In this document: in pieces, positions 24,255-33,565 of the stretch | How the letters are laid out: the number at the start of each line of letters is the position of its first letter | Position numbering within the stretch: the first letter of the stretch is position 1 | Assembly (NCBI RefSeq): GCF_003837865.1 | Contig: NZ_RQIS01000017.1 | Location: 1 to 64,000, forward strand | Origin: Paraburkholderia dinghuensis | GTDB lineage: Bacteria > Pseudomonadota > Gammaproteobacteria > Burkholderiales > Burkholderiaceae | Reading direction: 5' to 3' | DNA: 64,000 nt | Notes under the pieces: model-generated | What the model saw: the letters and a program-made list of their open reading frames with translations, nothing else | What the model was told of the DNA's origin: nothing | Databases searched by the model: none | Translations under genes and position numbers: made by a program

Positions 24255-25256
24255 ATGTGGACGAAACGCAGCAGCCGGATCCTCCTCAACGGTGACGACA
24301 TCCCCGCGAGCGAGATCACGCCCCAGCGGATCTTCGAGCAGCGTCGACGTGTGCTGCAGGCGGCGGGGGCGCTGGCGCTCGGCGGCATTGGCGGCACGCT
24401 CGGTGCGACGCGTGCGCTGGCCGAGTATTCGTCGCCGGATCCCAAAGCACAGCGGCTCAGTGCGAAAACCGACGCAAAGTTTGTCGCGCTCGACAAAGTG
24501 ACGTCGTTCAAGGACATCACCACGTACAACAACTTCTACGAGTTCGGCACCGACAAGGGCGATCCCGCCGAGAACGCCCATACGCTGCGGCCGCGTCCGT
24601 GGCGGGTGAGTGTCGAGGGCGAGGTGAAGAACCCGAAGGTCTACGATATCGACGACATCCTCAAGCTCGCGCCGCTCGAAGAGCGTGTCTACCGGCACCG
24701 CTGCGTGGAGGGCTGGTCGATGGTGATGCCGTGGATCGGCATTCCGCTTTCCGAACTGATCCGCCGCGCGCAGCCCACCGGCAACGCGCGCTACGTGCAG
24801 TTCATCACGCTCGCCGACCCATCGCAGATGCCGGGTCTCGCGCAGCCGATCCTCGACTGGCCGTACTCCGAAGGCTTGCGCATGGACGAGGCGATGAATC
24901 CGCTGACGCTGCTGACGGTGGGTCTATACGGCCAGGTACTGCCGAACCAGAATGGCGCGCCCGTGCGCGTGATCGTGCCGTGGAAGTACGGCTTCAAGAG
25001 CGCGAAATCGATTGTGAAGATCCGCTTCGTCGAGGCGCAGCCGCCGACAAGCTGGAACACCTACGCGTCGAACGAATACGGTTTTTACTCGAACGTGAAT
25101 CCGACCGTCGATCACCCACGCTGGAGCCAGGCGACGGAGCGGCGCATCGGCGAGGACGGCTTCTTCACGCCGAAGCGCAAGACGCTGATGTTCAATGGCT
25201 ACGGTGACCTGGTCGCTTCGATGTATCAGGGCATGGATCTGCGAAAGAATTACTAG
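24255..25256 (+). CDS. msrP: Protein-methionine-sulfoxide reductase, molybdopterin subunit MsrP (YedY)
   Basis: The 333-aa periplasmic enzyme reduces methionine sulfoxide in oxidised envelope proteins. It has a Tat-type leader (QRRRVLQAAGALALGG, residues about 30-45) and the molybdenum-ligating cysteine C150 in YRHRCVEGW. The gene is followed after 14 nt by its haem membrane partner msrQ. The 150 nt between the ccsA terminator and msrP show no clear promoter. Confidence 0.95.
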   Translation: MWTKRSSRILLNGDDIPASEITPQRIFEQRRRVLQAAGALALGGIGGTLGATRALAEYSSPDPKAQRLSAKTDAKFVALDKVTSFKDITTYNNFYEFGTDKGDPAENAHTLRPRPWRVSVEGEVKNPKVYDIDDILKLAPLEERVYRHRCVEGWSMVMPWIGIPLSELIRRAQPTGNARYVQFITLADPSQMPGLAQPILDWPYSEGLRMDEAMNPLTLLTVGLYGQVLPNQNGAPVRVIVPWKYGFKSAKSIVKIRFVEAQPPTSWNTYASNEYGFYSNVNPTVDHPRWSQATERRIGEDGFFTPKRKTLMFNGYGDLVASMYQGMDLRKNY

Positions 25257-25270
25257 CGCGCGAGGCTGCG

Positions 25271-26008
25271 ATGGAGCAACCGATGGAAACGACGACGACA
25301 TCCAGCGCCGCGCCGCGCGCCGCGAGTTCAGGCGCAGGCGCGGCACGTGCTGCGAAGAGCCGCGGCACGGCGAAGGCAGTGGTGGCTGGGCCGCGCTGGC
25401 TGCCGTGGGCGAAGGGCGCTGTATTCGTCGCGGCGTTGTATCCGCTCGCGCGCCTCATCTTTTTTGGCGTGACCGGGCAGATCGGCGCGAATCCGATCGA
25501 ATTCATCACGCGCTCAACCGGACTCTGGACGCTCGTGTTCCTGTGTATCACGCTCGCCGTCACGCCGCTGCGCAAGCTCACCGGATGGAACGCGTTGATC
25601 CGCTTTCGCCGCATGCTCGGGCTTTACGCGTTCTTCTACGCGACGCTTCACTTCACCACATACATCTGGTTCGACAAGTGGTTCGACGTCGTGGCGATGT
25701 TCAAGGATGTCGGCAAGCGGCCGTTCATCACGATCGGATTTACGGCGTTCGTGTTGTTGATCCCGCTCGCCGCGACCTCGACGCGCGCGATGGTGCGCCG
25801 CCTCGGGCGCCGTTGGCAGACGCTGCATCGCCTCGTTTATGCGATCGGTGCGCTCGCGATCCTGCACTTCTGGTGGATGAGGGCCGGCAAGCACGACCTC
25901 GCGCAGCCGAAGCTCTACGCCGCGATCATGATCGTGCTGCTGGGCTGGCGGGTTGGTGCGTGGCTGCTTGCGCGGTACGAGGCGCGTGCGGGGGCGCACA
26001 CGACGTAG
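25271..26008 (+). CDS. msrQ: Haem-binding membrane subunit MsrQ (YedZ)
   Basis: The protein, up to 245 aa, is a ferric-reductase-like six-helix protein that passes quinol electrons to MsrP. Core features are GLYAFFYATLHFTTYIW, with a haem-ligand histidine, and LHRLVYAIGALAILHFWW. The first 35 residues are Ala/Ser-rich. The start may be ATG 25271 or ATG 25283. Confidence 0.93.
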   Translation: MEQPMETTTTSSAAPRAASSGAGAARAAKSRGTAKAVVAGPRWLPWAKGAVFVAALYPLARLIFFGVTGQIGANPIEFITRSTGLWTLVFLCITLAVTPLRKLTGWNALIRFRRMLGLYAFFYATLHFTTYIWFDKWFDVVAMFKDVGKRPFITIGFTAFVLLIPLAATSTRAMVRRLGRRWQTLHRLVYAIGALAILHFWWMRAGKHDLAQPKLYAAIMIVLLGWRVGAWLLARYEARAGAHTT

Positions 26009-26043
26009 ATCGCGTTTATTCCGTGACGGTCAGTTGTGCAATA

Positions 26044-26079
26044 AAAAAAGCGACACTTCGAAAGAAGTGTCGCTTTTTT
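26044..26079. terminator. Bidirectional terminator, msrQ / lysA
   Basis: Perfect 16-bp stem AAAAAAGCGACACTTC (26044-26059) / GAAGTGTCGCTTTTTT (26064-26079) with a GAAA tetraloop. It lies between convergent msrQ and lysA, just before a hairpin repeat array. Confidence 0.93.
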
Positions 26080-26092
26080 CGTGGTGTCGCGT

Positions 26093-26230
26093 GTCGACCA
26101 GACTTAGCGCTTTAGCGCTTAGTCTGGTCCCATGCAGAGCTGTCGACCAGACTTAGCGCTTTAGCGCTTAGTCTGGTCCCATGCAGAGCTGTCGACCAGA
26201 CTTAGCGCTTATTCCGGCCCCATGCAAAGC
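26093..26230. repeat. 49-bp tandem hairpin repeat, array A
   Basis: Two identical 49-bp units (26093-26141 and 26142-26190) and a third, shortened one (26191-26230) that lacks the middle of the palindrome. Each full unit carries a 34-nt imperfect palindrome (26096-26129 and 26145-26178) with 16-nt arms starting GACCAGACTTAGCGCT and a 2-nt loop, plus a 15-nt linker. The same unit in reverse complement occurs at 48170 and 48939-49119. Confidence 0.9.
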
Positions 26231-26239
26231 ACGCCCGCT

Positions 26240-27508
26240 TCAATCCGGTAGCACTTGCTCGCCTGCCAGCAACTGCGCGATGGTCTCGCGTGCGCGCGCG
26301 ACGTGGACGCGCGTGTCATCGACCATGACCTCGGCCGCACGCGTGCGCGTGTTGTAGTTCGAGCTCATCACGAAGCCATAAGCACCCGCCGAGCGGATCG
26401 CCAGCAGGTCGCCTGGCTCGATCGCGAGCGTACGACCGCGGCCCAGCCAGTCGCCGCTTTCGCACACCGGACCGACCACATCGTAAGTCTGCGCGGGCGT
26501 GCTGCGCTCGACCACCGGTTCGATCGCGTGATACGCCTCGTACATCGCGGGACGCGCGAGGTCGTTCATCGCGGCGTCGACGATCGCGAAGTTCTTCTCT
26601 GCACCCGGCTTCAGGAACTCGACGCGCGTGAGCAGCATGCCCGCATTGCCCACGAGCGAGCGACCCGGTTCGAAGAACACCTCGCGCTGCCCGCCGTGCG
26701 CCTCGATACGGTCGAGCACCGTGCGCACGAATGCGCCGATCTCGGGCGGCGTCTCGTCGTCGTAACGGATGCCGAGGCCGCCGCCGACGTCGATGTGACG
26801 GATCTTCACGCCGTCCGACTCGATCTGGTCGACGAGTTCGAGCAGCTTGTCGATGGCGTCGAGGTACGGCGCGACTTCGGTGATCTGTGAGCCGATATGG
26901 CAGTCGATGCCGACCACCGCGAGATGCGGCAGGGACGCGGCAGTGCGATACGTAGCGCGCGCGTCGTCGAATGCGACGCCGAACTTGTTCGCCTTCAGTC
27001 CCGTGGAGATGTAAGGGTGCGTTTTCGCGTCGACATCGGGGTTCACGCGAAGCGAGACCGGCGCCTTCTTGCCGAGCGCGCCCGCGACGGCGTTCAGGCG
27101 GTCGAGTTCAGGAATCGACTCGACGTTGAAGCACTTCACGCCGGCTTCGAGCGCAACGCGCATTTCGTCGGCGGTCTTGCCAACGCCCGAGAAGACGACG
27201 TTCTCTGCCCTACCGCCCGCGGCGAGCACGCGGGCGAGTTCGCCGCCCGACACGATGTCGAACCCTGCGCCGAGGCGGGCGAACAGATTCAGCACGGCGA
27301 GGTTGCTGTTTGCCTTGACCGCGACGTGAACCGACGCGCGGCGGCCGACGCATGCGTCGGCGTAGGCATGCCAGGCAGCGGTGAGCGCCGAACGCGAATA
27401 CACGTAGAGCGGCGTGCCGAACTGCGCAGCGAGATCGGCGGCACTGACGCCTTCGGCGTACAGCGTGCCGTCGATGCGATGGAAAGCGGGTTGGGCGGGT
27501 TGAGTCAT
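26240..27508 (-). CDS. lysA: Diaminopimelate decarboxylase
   Basis: The 422-aa PLP enzyme makes lysine from meso-diaminopimelate. The PLP lysine is K65 (HVAVKANSN). Further marks are HIGSQ in the barrel, GGGLGI, and the catalytic cysteine in GPVCESGDWLGRG. lptM ends 12 nt before the lysA ATG, so the two form a minus-strand pair as in many proteobacteria. Confidence 0.96.
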   Translation of the reverse strand: MTQPAQPAFHRIDGTLYAEGVSAADLAAQFGTPLYVYSRSALTAAWHAYADACVGRRASVHVAVKANSNLAVLNLFARLGAGFDIVSGGELARVLAAGGRAENVVFSGVGKTADEMRVALEAGVKCFNVESIPELDRLNAVAGALGKKAPVSLRVNPDVDAKTHPYISTGLKANKFGVAFDDARATYRTAASLPHLAVVGIDCHIGSQITEVAPYLDAIDKLLELVDQIESDGVKIRHIDVGGGLGIRYDDETPPEIGAFVRTVLDRIEAHGGQREVFFEPGRSLVGNAGMLLTRVEFLKPGAEKNFAIVDAAMNDLARPAMYEAYHAIEPVVERSTPAQTYDVVGPVCESGDWLGRGRTLAIEPGDLLAIRSAGAYGFVMSSNYNTRTRAAEVMVDDTRVHVARARETIAQLLAGEQVLPD

Positions 27509-27520
27509 GCGGCGAACGTC

Positions 27521-27853
27521 TTATGGGGTTGGCTTGGCGCCGGAGGCCGGTTGCGGACTTGCCGGCGCCGTCGGTGTCGTGCTGAGTTCAGTGTCAGGAG
27601 ACAGCGAAAGCGGCTTGCCGGACGTGTCGGGAACCGACCCTGCGTCCACGTCGGACGCACCCTTTGCCGCTGCGTGCGCCGATGCTCCGGTGTCCTGTGT
27701 TTCGAAACCAGGTTTTGCCGGGAGCGGTGGCACGGTGGGCATGTAGAGCGGACCACGCTGCCCGCAGCCAGCAAGGGCGACCACAGCAAACATCGCCGAA
27801 GCGGCTAGAATTGCGCCGGGCGCCGCTGCGCGCATCCTGAAAATGACACGCAT
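27521..27853 (-). CDS. lptM: Small lipoprotein LptM (YifL-like)
   Basis: The 110-aa protein has a signal peptide and lipobox LAGC with lipidated C30, then the family motif CGQRGPLYMP. LptM in E. coli helps the LPS translocon LptD mature. The tail past residue 50 is low-complexity Ala/Pro/Ser and variable. Its link to lysA downstream and divergent cyaY is common. Confidence 0.85.
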   Translation of the reverse strand: MRVIFRMRAAAPGAILAASAMFAVVALAGCGQRGPLYMPTVPPLPAKPGFETQDTGASAHAAAKGASDVDAGSVPDTSGKPLSLSPDTELSTTPTAPASPQPASGAKPTP

Positions 27854-27888
27854 AATTGTCCCTGAATGAATAACCGGTGGAGTTTAGC

Positions 27889-28206
27889 ATGACCGACAGT
27901 GACTACCTGAGCAGGGCGGAAGCCGTGCTGGCCGCGGTGGAGCGCGCCGTAGACGAGGCCGACGCCGATATCGAACTCGAACGTAGCGGCAATGTTCTGA
28001 CACTCGAATTCGAGAACCGCACGAAGATCATCGTGAACCTGCAGCCGCCGATGCGCGAGATCTGGATCGCGGCAAAGGAGGGTGGTTTTCATTACCGTTT
28101 CCAGGGCGGCGAGTGGCTCGATACGCGAACGGGCACAGAGTTCTTTTCGGCGCTGTCGGCCTACGCGACTGAGCAGGCGGGCGAGCCGGTCAGCTTCGCG
28201 CCCTGA
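27889..28206 (+). CDS. cyaY: Frataxin-like iron-sulfur protein CyaY
   Basis: The 105-aa protein has the frataxin fold: an acidic first helix (VERAVDEADADIE), then LTLEFENRTKIIVNLQPPMREIWIAAKEGGFHY. It binds iron and modulates IscS in Fe-S cluster assembly. ATG 27889 is chosen over GTG 27877. It is divergent from lptM with a 35-nt gap. Confidence 0.95.
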   Translation: MTDSDYLSRAEAVLAAVERAVDEADADIELERSGNVLTLEFENRTKIIVNLQPPMREIWIAAKEGGFHYRFQGGEWLDTRTGTEFFSALSAYATEQAGEPVSFAP

Positions 28207-28340
28207 TTCGCTGATCGACCCTTTATCGGCCCTGATTTGCGCTCGTGCTGCGGTGCGCGTCATACGGCGTGGCTTTACATCACTGATGACGCGCTTGAGC
28301 CCTGAGCGAACCACGCACGGCCCATCGGCCGATAACCCGT

Positions 28341-30785
28341 TCAGTGCCCGCGGAACAGGTTCATGATGTCTTCCTTCTCCTTCGCGTTGACGTGCTCGGG
28401 CGCAGGCGTCCCAGTGGCGTCGTCGGCGCCGGTCTCACCCTGTGTACCGCTCGCTTCCGCCTCGATCGCAGCCTGACTGATTCCCACCGTCGACACGAAC
28501 CCGTGTCCCGGCGTGAGATCGGCGTAGTACAACTCTTCGCCGAGCGTGACGACGCCATCAGGCATCGGCATCCGGTAAGTCGGCACGCCGTCGAGCGCAC
28601 GGGCCATGTAGTCGATCCAGACCGGCAGCGCGAGCCCGCCGCCTGTTTCCTTGTCGCCGAGGCTGCGCGGATTGTCATAGCCGATCCATGTGATTGCCAC
28701 GAGCGTGTGCTGGTAGCCCGCGAACCATGCATCGTGCGAATCGTTGGTCGTGCCGGTCTTGCCTGAGAGGTCGGTGCGCTTGAGGACGTTCGACTTCGCG
28801 CCCGTGCCGTGCTGCGCGACGCTCTGCAGGAGACTGTTCATGATGTACGCGTTGCGTGGATCAATTGCTCGCGGCGCATTCTTCTGTGCGACCAGCGGCT
28901 GTGCTTGCGCGACTATGACGCCGCGCTGGTCGGTGACTTCGGCGATCAGATACGGATTGATGCGATAGCCACCGTTGGCAAAGACCGAATAGCCTGCCGC
29001 CATCTGCAGCGGCGTGACCTGCCCCGCGCCGAGCGCCATCGGCAGATAGGCCGGATGGCGCTCGGCGTCGAAGCCGAAGCGCGTGATGTATTGCTGCGCG
29101 TACTTCGTGCCGATGTGGTTCAGGATGCGGATCGACACGAGGTTTTTTGACTTTTGCAGCGCGGTGCGCATCGTCATCGGACCGTCGAATCCGCCGCCGT
29201 AGTTCTTCGGCTCCCACGCCTGGCCACCGGTTTCGGCCGCGCTGAAGAAGAGCGGCGCGTCATTGATGACGGTAGCGGGCCCGAGTCCCTTGTCGAGCGA
29301 TGCCGAATAAATGAACGGCTTGAAGCTCGACCCCGGCTGACGCCACGCCTGCGTGACGTGGTTGAACTTGTTCTTGTTGAAGTCGAATCCGCCGACGAGT
29401 GCACGGATCGCCCCGTCCTGGGGCACGACCGAAACGAATGCGCCTTCGATCTGCGGCAACTGTGTGATCGACCAGTCGTCCGCGTTGTTGCGCGCAAGCC
29501 GGATGATCGCGCCTGGCCGGATACGCTGGTTCGGTTGAGCGCGCGTTCCGAGTGCAAATTGCGCGAAGCGCAGGCCGTCGCCGCGAATGGTTACGACGTT
29601 GCCGTCGATCAACGTAGCTTGTACCTCTTTCGGATTCGCGGACGTGACGACCGCCGCGACGAGTTCACCGTTGTCGGGGTGTTCGAGCAGGGCGTCGTCG
29701 ATGGCCTGTTCACGCTCGTCGGCGTCCGCGGGCAGTTCGATGAACGCTTCGGGACCGCGATAGCCGTGGCGCCGCTCGTAATCCATCAGACCTTTGCGCA
29801 GCGCGCGATATGCGACGTCCTGATCGGCCGAATCGATGGTCGTCACGACGTTCAGCCCACGCGTATAGGCCTCCTCGTGATACTGCGCATACATCATCTG
29901 CCGTACGATTTCGGCGACATATTCCGCGTGGACGCTGAATTCCTTGCCCACGCCCTTCACGACGAGCGGCTGCTTCACGGCCACGTCGTACTGCGATTGC
30001 GTAATGAAGCCGAGGTCGCGCATGCGCTCAAGGATGTACGCCTGACGCACCTTCGCCCGTTTCGGATTGACCACCGGGTTGAACGCAGACGGCGCCTTCG
30101 GCAGTCCGGCGAGCATTGCACATTCGGCGAGCGTGAGGTCTTTCACGTCCTTGCCGAAATAGACGCGTGCCGCACTCGCGAAGCCGTACGCGCGCTGCCC
30201 GAGGTAGATCTGGTTCATGTAGACCTCGAGGATCTGGTCCTTCGAGAGCTTCGACTCGATCTTGTAGGCGAGCAGCATTTCGTAGACCTTGCGTGTGTAG
30301 GTCTTCTCGCTCGACAGAAAGAAATTGCGCGCGACCTGCATCGTGATCGTGCTCGCGCCCTGTGTGGCGTGGCCGTTGGTGAGCGCTACCAGGCTCGCGC
30401 GCGCGATGCCGGCAAGGTCCACGCCGCCGTGATCGTAAAAACGTGCGTCCTCGATTGCCAGCACGGCGTTCTTGAGGTTGTCCGGCATGTCTTTGAGATG
30501 GACGACGTTGCGTCGCTCTTCGCCGAATTCACCGATCAGCACGTGGTCGCGCGTGTAGATGCGCAGCGGAACCTTGGGCCGATATTCGGTGAGCGCCTCG
30601 AGCGACGGCAAATTAGGTGTCGCAACAATCAGCGCGTAGCCGAGCACTAGCGCCCCACAGACTGCGCCTCCCACGAGCAGGCCGACGAAGCCGATGAGGA
30701 GCCGCGCCCACCACGGGCGCCGGCGCCTTTGGGGCGCTTGCGGGGCGGGGGGCGGAACGGACGACGGAGACGGGCTATCTTGCAT
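28341..30785 (-). CDS. mrcA: Penicillin-binding protein 1A
   Basis: The 814-aa bifunctional enzyme polymerises and cross-links peptidoglycan. In order it has a proline-rich cytosolic start, one transmembrane helix (about 27-52), a glycosyltransferase domain with catalytic EDARFYDHGG, an OB-like insert, and a transpeptidase domain with SxxK in GSSFKPF (near 482), SKN, and KTGTT (near 675). The C-terminus is acidic. It is divergent from the pil operon, as in many proteobacteria. Confidence 0.96.
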   Translation of the reverse strand: MQDSPSPSSVPPPAPQAPQRRRRPWWARLLIGFVGLLVGGAVCGALVLGYALIVATPNLPSLEALTEYRPKVPLRIYTRDHVLIGEFGEERRNVVHLKDMPDNLKNAVLAIEDARFYDHGGVDLAGIARASLVALTNGHATQGASTITMQVARNFFLSSEKTYTRKVYEMLLAYKIESKLSKDQILEVYMNQIYLGQRAYGFASAARVYFGKDVKDLTLAECAMLAGLPKAPSAFNPVVNPKRAKVRQAYILERMRDLGFITQSQYDVAVKQPLVVKGVGKEFSVHAEYVAEIVRQMMYAQYHEEAYTRGLNVVTTIDSADQDVAYRALRKGLMDYERRHGYRGPEAFIELPADADEREQAIDDALLEHPDNGELVAAVVTSANPKEVQATLIDGNVVTIRGDGLRFAQFALGTRAQPNQRIRPGAIIRLARNNADDWSITQLPQIEGAFVSVVPQDGAIRALVGGFDFNKNKFNHVTQAWRQPGSSFKPFIYSASLDKGLGPATVINDAPLFFSAAETGGQAWEPKNYGGGFDGPMTMRTALQKSKNLVSIRILNHIGTKYAQQYITRFGFDAERHPAYLPMALGAGQVTPLQMAAGYSVFANGGYRINPYLIAEVTDQRGVIVAQAQPLVAQKNAPRAIDPRNAYIMNSLLQSVAQHGTGAKSNVLKRTDLSGKTGTTNDSHDAWFAGYQHTLVAITWIGYDNPRSLGDKETGGGLALPVWIDYMARALDGVPTYRMPMPDGVVTLGEELYYADLTPGHGFVSTVGISQAAIEAEASGTQGETGADDATGTPAPEHVNAKEKEDIMNLFRGH

Positions 30786-30809
30786 ACGAACACCGGAAAA
30801 CGATCCCGC

Positions 30810-30815
30810 ATTATA
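30810..30815 (-). promoter_or_regulatory. Putative -10 of mrcA
   Basis: On the minus strand this reads TATAAT, a perfect -10, placing the start about 18 nt before the mrcA ATG. No good -35 is visible at 16-18 nt. Confidence 0.45.
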
Positions 30816-31032
30816 GCGAGCCCGCCACTTTTCTTTCGAGATGCTTACTGTGGCCGGCTGGGACGCGGCGGGCGCTTATCTGCACTTTAGACGCGGCCTT
30901 CGCGCGTGAACAGCGGACAACTCGAAGATTGGCCATTTGGCCGAGTATTCGTGCAAGCCGCGGATTTGCACAATTCCTCTCACCGCAGGCGTCCGAATGG
31001 TTCGTGGCGCGCGATGCAAGAGAGGGAGTTCG

Positions 31033-32031
31033 ATGGGCCTCGTGAAGCCGATGTTGTTGGGGACGCGCCGTTTTGCTGCAGGTATCGATGTTGCAGCGCG
31101 CGGAATCACGCTGGTGGTGTTGAGCCGGCGTCTGTTCGGCGCTGCACCCGTGCGCGTGGAGTGGTTGGCGAGCGCGCCAATGTCACGGGAGGCAGTGTCC
31201 GGTGTCGAGATCATCGACCGAGCGGCGGTCGTTGAGTCGCTGCGCGGCCTGTTCGGTGAACTGCCGCGCGACTGCGCAGGCGCGGCGATGCGCTGCGCGA
31301 TGGCGTTGCCGACGAGCGCGACGCTCGTCGCGACGCTGCCGCTTGCGCGGCTCGCGCCGGCAGCGTGCGGCGTTGACGAGTCGAGGATTTACGTCGAACT
31401 CGAACCCCTCGTTCTGGCGGAAGCCGAGCGCGTGGCGGGCGTCGAGCGGCAAGAGCTTGCCGTCGACTGGTGCGTGACGCCGCCGGGCGGCGTTTCGCCC
31501 CGCCAGATCGAGGGCACGACGCAGGTGACGATCGCCGCTACGGCGCGCGTGCATCTCGAAGCGCGCGTCGAATGCGCGGCAATGGCGGGGATTACCTTGT
31601 GTGCCGTGGACGACGAAGCGCACGCGGCGTTGCGTGCGATGCGCCATGCCGCCGCGTTCGAATTGTCACCTCACGAGCCGTATGTAGCGCTCTGGATCGG
31701 TGCGGAGGGCATCCGCGGCTGGACCTTGTCCGACGACACGATCGCGCGCGAGATGCGCTTTCCCGCGCTGGAATATGCCGACCTCGTGGAAGCGCTGCGT
31801 GATCTCGTGCGTGGCGAGCAGCCGGGCAGCGCACTTGTGGCTGGCGACATCAGCATGTTGCGCGGCGTGCATTTCACGCTTGCCGACGTCGGCGACGCGC
31901 TCGGCTGCCCGGTCTTGCCATTCGAATGCGCCACGCTTGCCGACCCCGACCGGCCGCTTCCGCTGCTTTTGTCGCACGACCCTTCGTGTGCGGTGGCATT
32001 TGGCCTTGCGTTGCGTGGGGTGAGCGAATGA
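31033..32031 (+). CDS. pilM: Type IV pilus assembly protein PilM
   Basis: The 332-aa actin-like cytosolic protein recruits PilN at the inner membrane. It has PilM features (FAAGIDVAARGITLVVLSR at the start; CAVDDEAHAALRAM; VALWIGAEGIRGW) but is diverged. ATG 31033 follows AGGGAG. The frame is open 32 codons farther upstream, less likely. The pilM end overlaps the next start by 4 nt. Confidence 0.85.
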   Translation: MGLVKPMLLGTRRFAAGIDVAARGITLVVLSRRLFGAAPVRVEWLASAPMSREAVSGVEIIDRAAVVESLRGLFGELPRDCAGAAMRCAMALPTSATLVATLPLARLAPAACGVDESRIYVELEPLVLAEAERVAGVERQELAVDWCVTPPGGVSPRQIEGTTQVTIAATARVHLEARVECAAMAGITLCAVDDEAHAALRAMRHAAAFELSPHEPYVALWIGAEGIRGWTLSDDTIAREMRFPALEYADLVEALRDLVRGEQPGSALVAGDISMLRGVHFTLADVGDALGCPVLPFECATLADPDRPLPLLLSHDPSCAVAFGLALRGVSE

Positions 32032-32705
32032 GGCTCGACACCACGGCGCCGGCGATGAAGCGAGACCGGCGGCCGCACAAGGTGGACGGCTTCAATCTGC
32101 TGCCGTGGCGGCCGCGGGAGATGCAGCGGCAGCGTCGTCGTCGTGTGGTCGAGTGGGGCGCTGCGGCGCTGGTGGGATGCGCCTGTGCAACTCCGCTGGC
32201 GGGTTGGCAAGCGTGGGAGCGCGGTCGTTTCGATGCGCGGCGTCTCGCCGTGGAGGCGTCGGCGGCGCAGTTGCGGGTGCCGTTCGCCGAAGCGCAACGG
32301 CTGATCGGCGCAGTCACAGCGCAGCGCAGTGCTGTACAACTGGCCCAGCAGCGCGGAAAGCCCCTGACACGCACGCTTGCGCTGCTCGACAGGCTGGCAA
32401 GCGCGGGAACGCCAGGCGTGGCGCTGCAACAGATCGTGCAGCACGGCTACGAAACCGAGCTGCAGGCTGCAGTGGCCAATGAGACCGCGACGGCCGAATG
32501 GCTCGGACGACTGCGCGCCGTGCCGGATGTGGAGACGGTGAGCGTTCGCGAGTTGAAGCGCGCGGTTCGGGGCGGGAACTCGAAGGAACGCGCGAGCATC
32601 AGCGAGCCTATCCGTTTGATCGCTCGACTTGTCTGGCAGGCCACGCCGGTTCCTGCGACTTCGGCCAAGGGCGGGCCGCGTGAGGAAGTGAGGAATCCAG
32701 AATGA
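32028..32705 (+). CDS. pilN: Type IV pilus assembly protein PilN
   Basis: The 225-aa protein has the PilN signature FNLLPWRPREMQ (residues about 22-33) that binds PilM, one transmembrane helix near 45-62, and a periplasmic helical part. It starts at ATG 32028 in an ATGA overlap with pilM; an ATG at 32055 is possible. Its C-terminal region is longer than in most PilN proteins. Confidence 0.85.
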   Translation: MRLDTTAPAMKRDRRPHKVDGFNLLPWRPREMQRQRRRRVVEWGAAALVGCACATPLAGWQAWERGRFDARRLAVEASAAQLRVPFAEAQRLIGAVTAQRSAVQLAQQRGKPLTRTLALLDRLASAGTPGVALQQIVQHGYETELQAAVANETATAEWLGRLRAVPDVETVSVRELKRAVRGGNSKERASISEPIRLIARLVWQATPVPATSAKGGPREEVRNPE

Positions 32706-33565
32706 GCGACGCGCTGATGATGCACGAGGGTCTGACGGCACGCCCGGGCAGCGGGTGGCTGCGCGACTGGATGCGTTTGCACGCGTGGAGCGTACGGCGC
32801 CGTTCGGGTGTTGCTGCAGTGATCGCTGTGATCGCGGCTTTAAGCGCAGGCGTTGTCATCGTTGAGGCGGACCTTCTGGGCGTGCGGACGGCGCGAACAG
32901 AACTGGACGACACCGAACACAAGCTCGCCGACGCGCAACGTGTCGTTGCCCGCTTGCCGGCGATCAGGCAGGCGGTGTCGGGTGTGCCGCGCGGCTCGCG
33001 CGAAAGCACGGCCGCCGATGATGTGCGGCTCGTGTCCGAACTGACATCGACTGCCGGGCTGACCCTGGTGACGCTGGAGCCTTCGGCTCCGGGGGGCGCT
33101 GGAGCGGAGGCTTTCCGGTCGATGAAATTCGCCGCTCAAGGAAGCTTTGCGCAATTGCGCGCGTTTCTCGCCGGATTAGCGACGCAGCCAGTACTTGTCC
33201 TGCCGGGCGACCTCACGATCAAGCGTGAAGGTGAGGGTCTGTCGATTGCGGCGACCGTGCAGGTATTCGATGGTCTGCCGCCGATACAACTCGACGCCAC
33301 TAGCGGCGACCGGAATGGCGTTGCGACCGATCCCTTCACAAGCAGCGCTACCGACGGCTCGGGCAAGGGTGCGCTGCGGCTAACCGGTGTGCTGCAGGAC
33401 CGTGCGAGCATCGTGGCGCTTGTCGAGTCGGCATCGGGTACTCAAGCGGTGCGGGCTGGGCAGGTGTTCGGGGGCGTGCGCGTCGAGCAGGTGCTGCCAT
33501 CGCGTGTGGTTTTCACCGAGGGTGGGAAAAGTCAGATCTTGACCTGGGCCGAGGAGGCGAAGTGA
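32702..33565 (+). CDS. pilO: PilO-like protein with PilP-like C-terminal part
   Basis: The 287-aa protein has a short cytosolic start, a transmembrane helix (about 36-56), a coiled-coil, and a PilO ferredoxin-like domain to about residue 190. Residues about 200-287 (TDPFTSSATDG, LRLTGVLQDRASIVALVE, VRAGQVFGGVRVEQVLPSRVVF) resemble the PilP domain that docks the secretin, and no separate pilP gene is present between here and pilQ. I infer a PilO-PilP composite. It overlaps both neighbours by 4 nt. Confidence 0.75.
   Translation: MSDALMMHEGLTARPGSGWLRDWMRLHAWSVRRRSGVAAVIAVIAALSAGVVIVEADLLGVRTARTELDDTEHKLADAQRVVARLPAIRQAVSGVPRGSRESTAADDVRLVSELTSTAGLTLVTLEPSAPGGAGAEAFRSMKFAAQGSFAQLRAFLAGLATQPVLVLPGDLTIKREGEGLSIAATVQVFDGLPPIQLDATSGDRNGVATDPFTSSATDGSGKGALRLTGVLQDRASIVALVESASGTQAVRAGQVFGGVRVEQVLPSRVVFTEGGKSQILTWAEEAK

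Noticed and set aside
26093..26230. Array A as a CRISPR
   Set aside because: Units are contiguous with identical linkers and no unique spacers, and no cas genes lie nearby.
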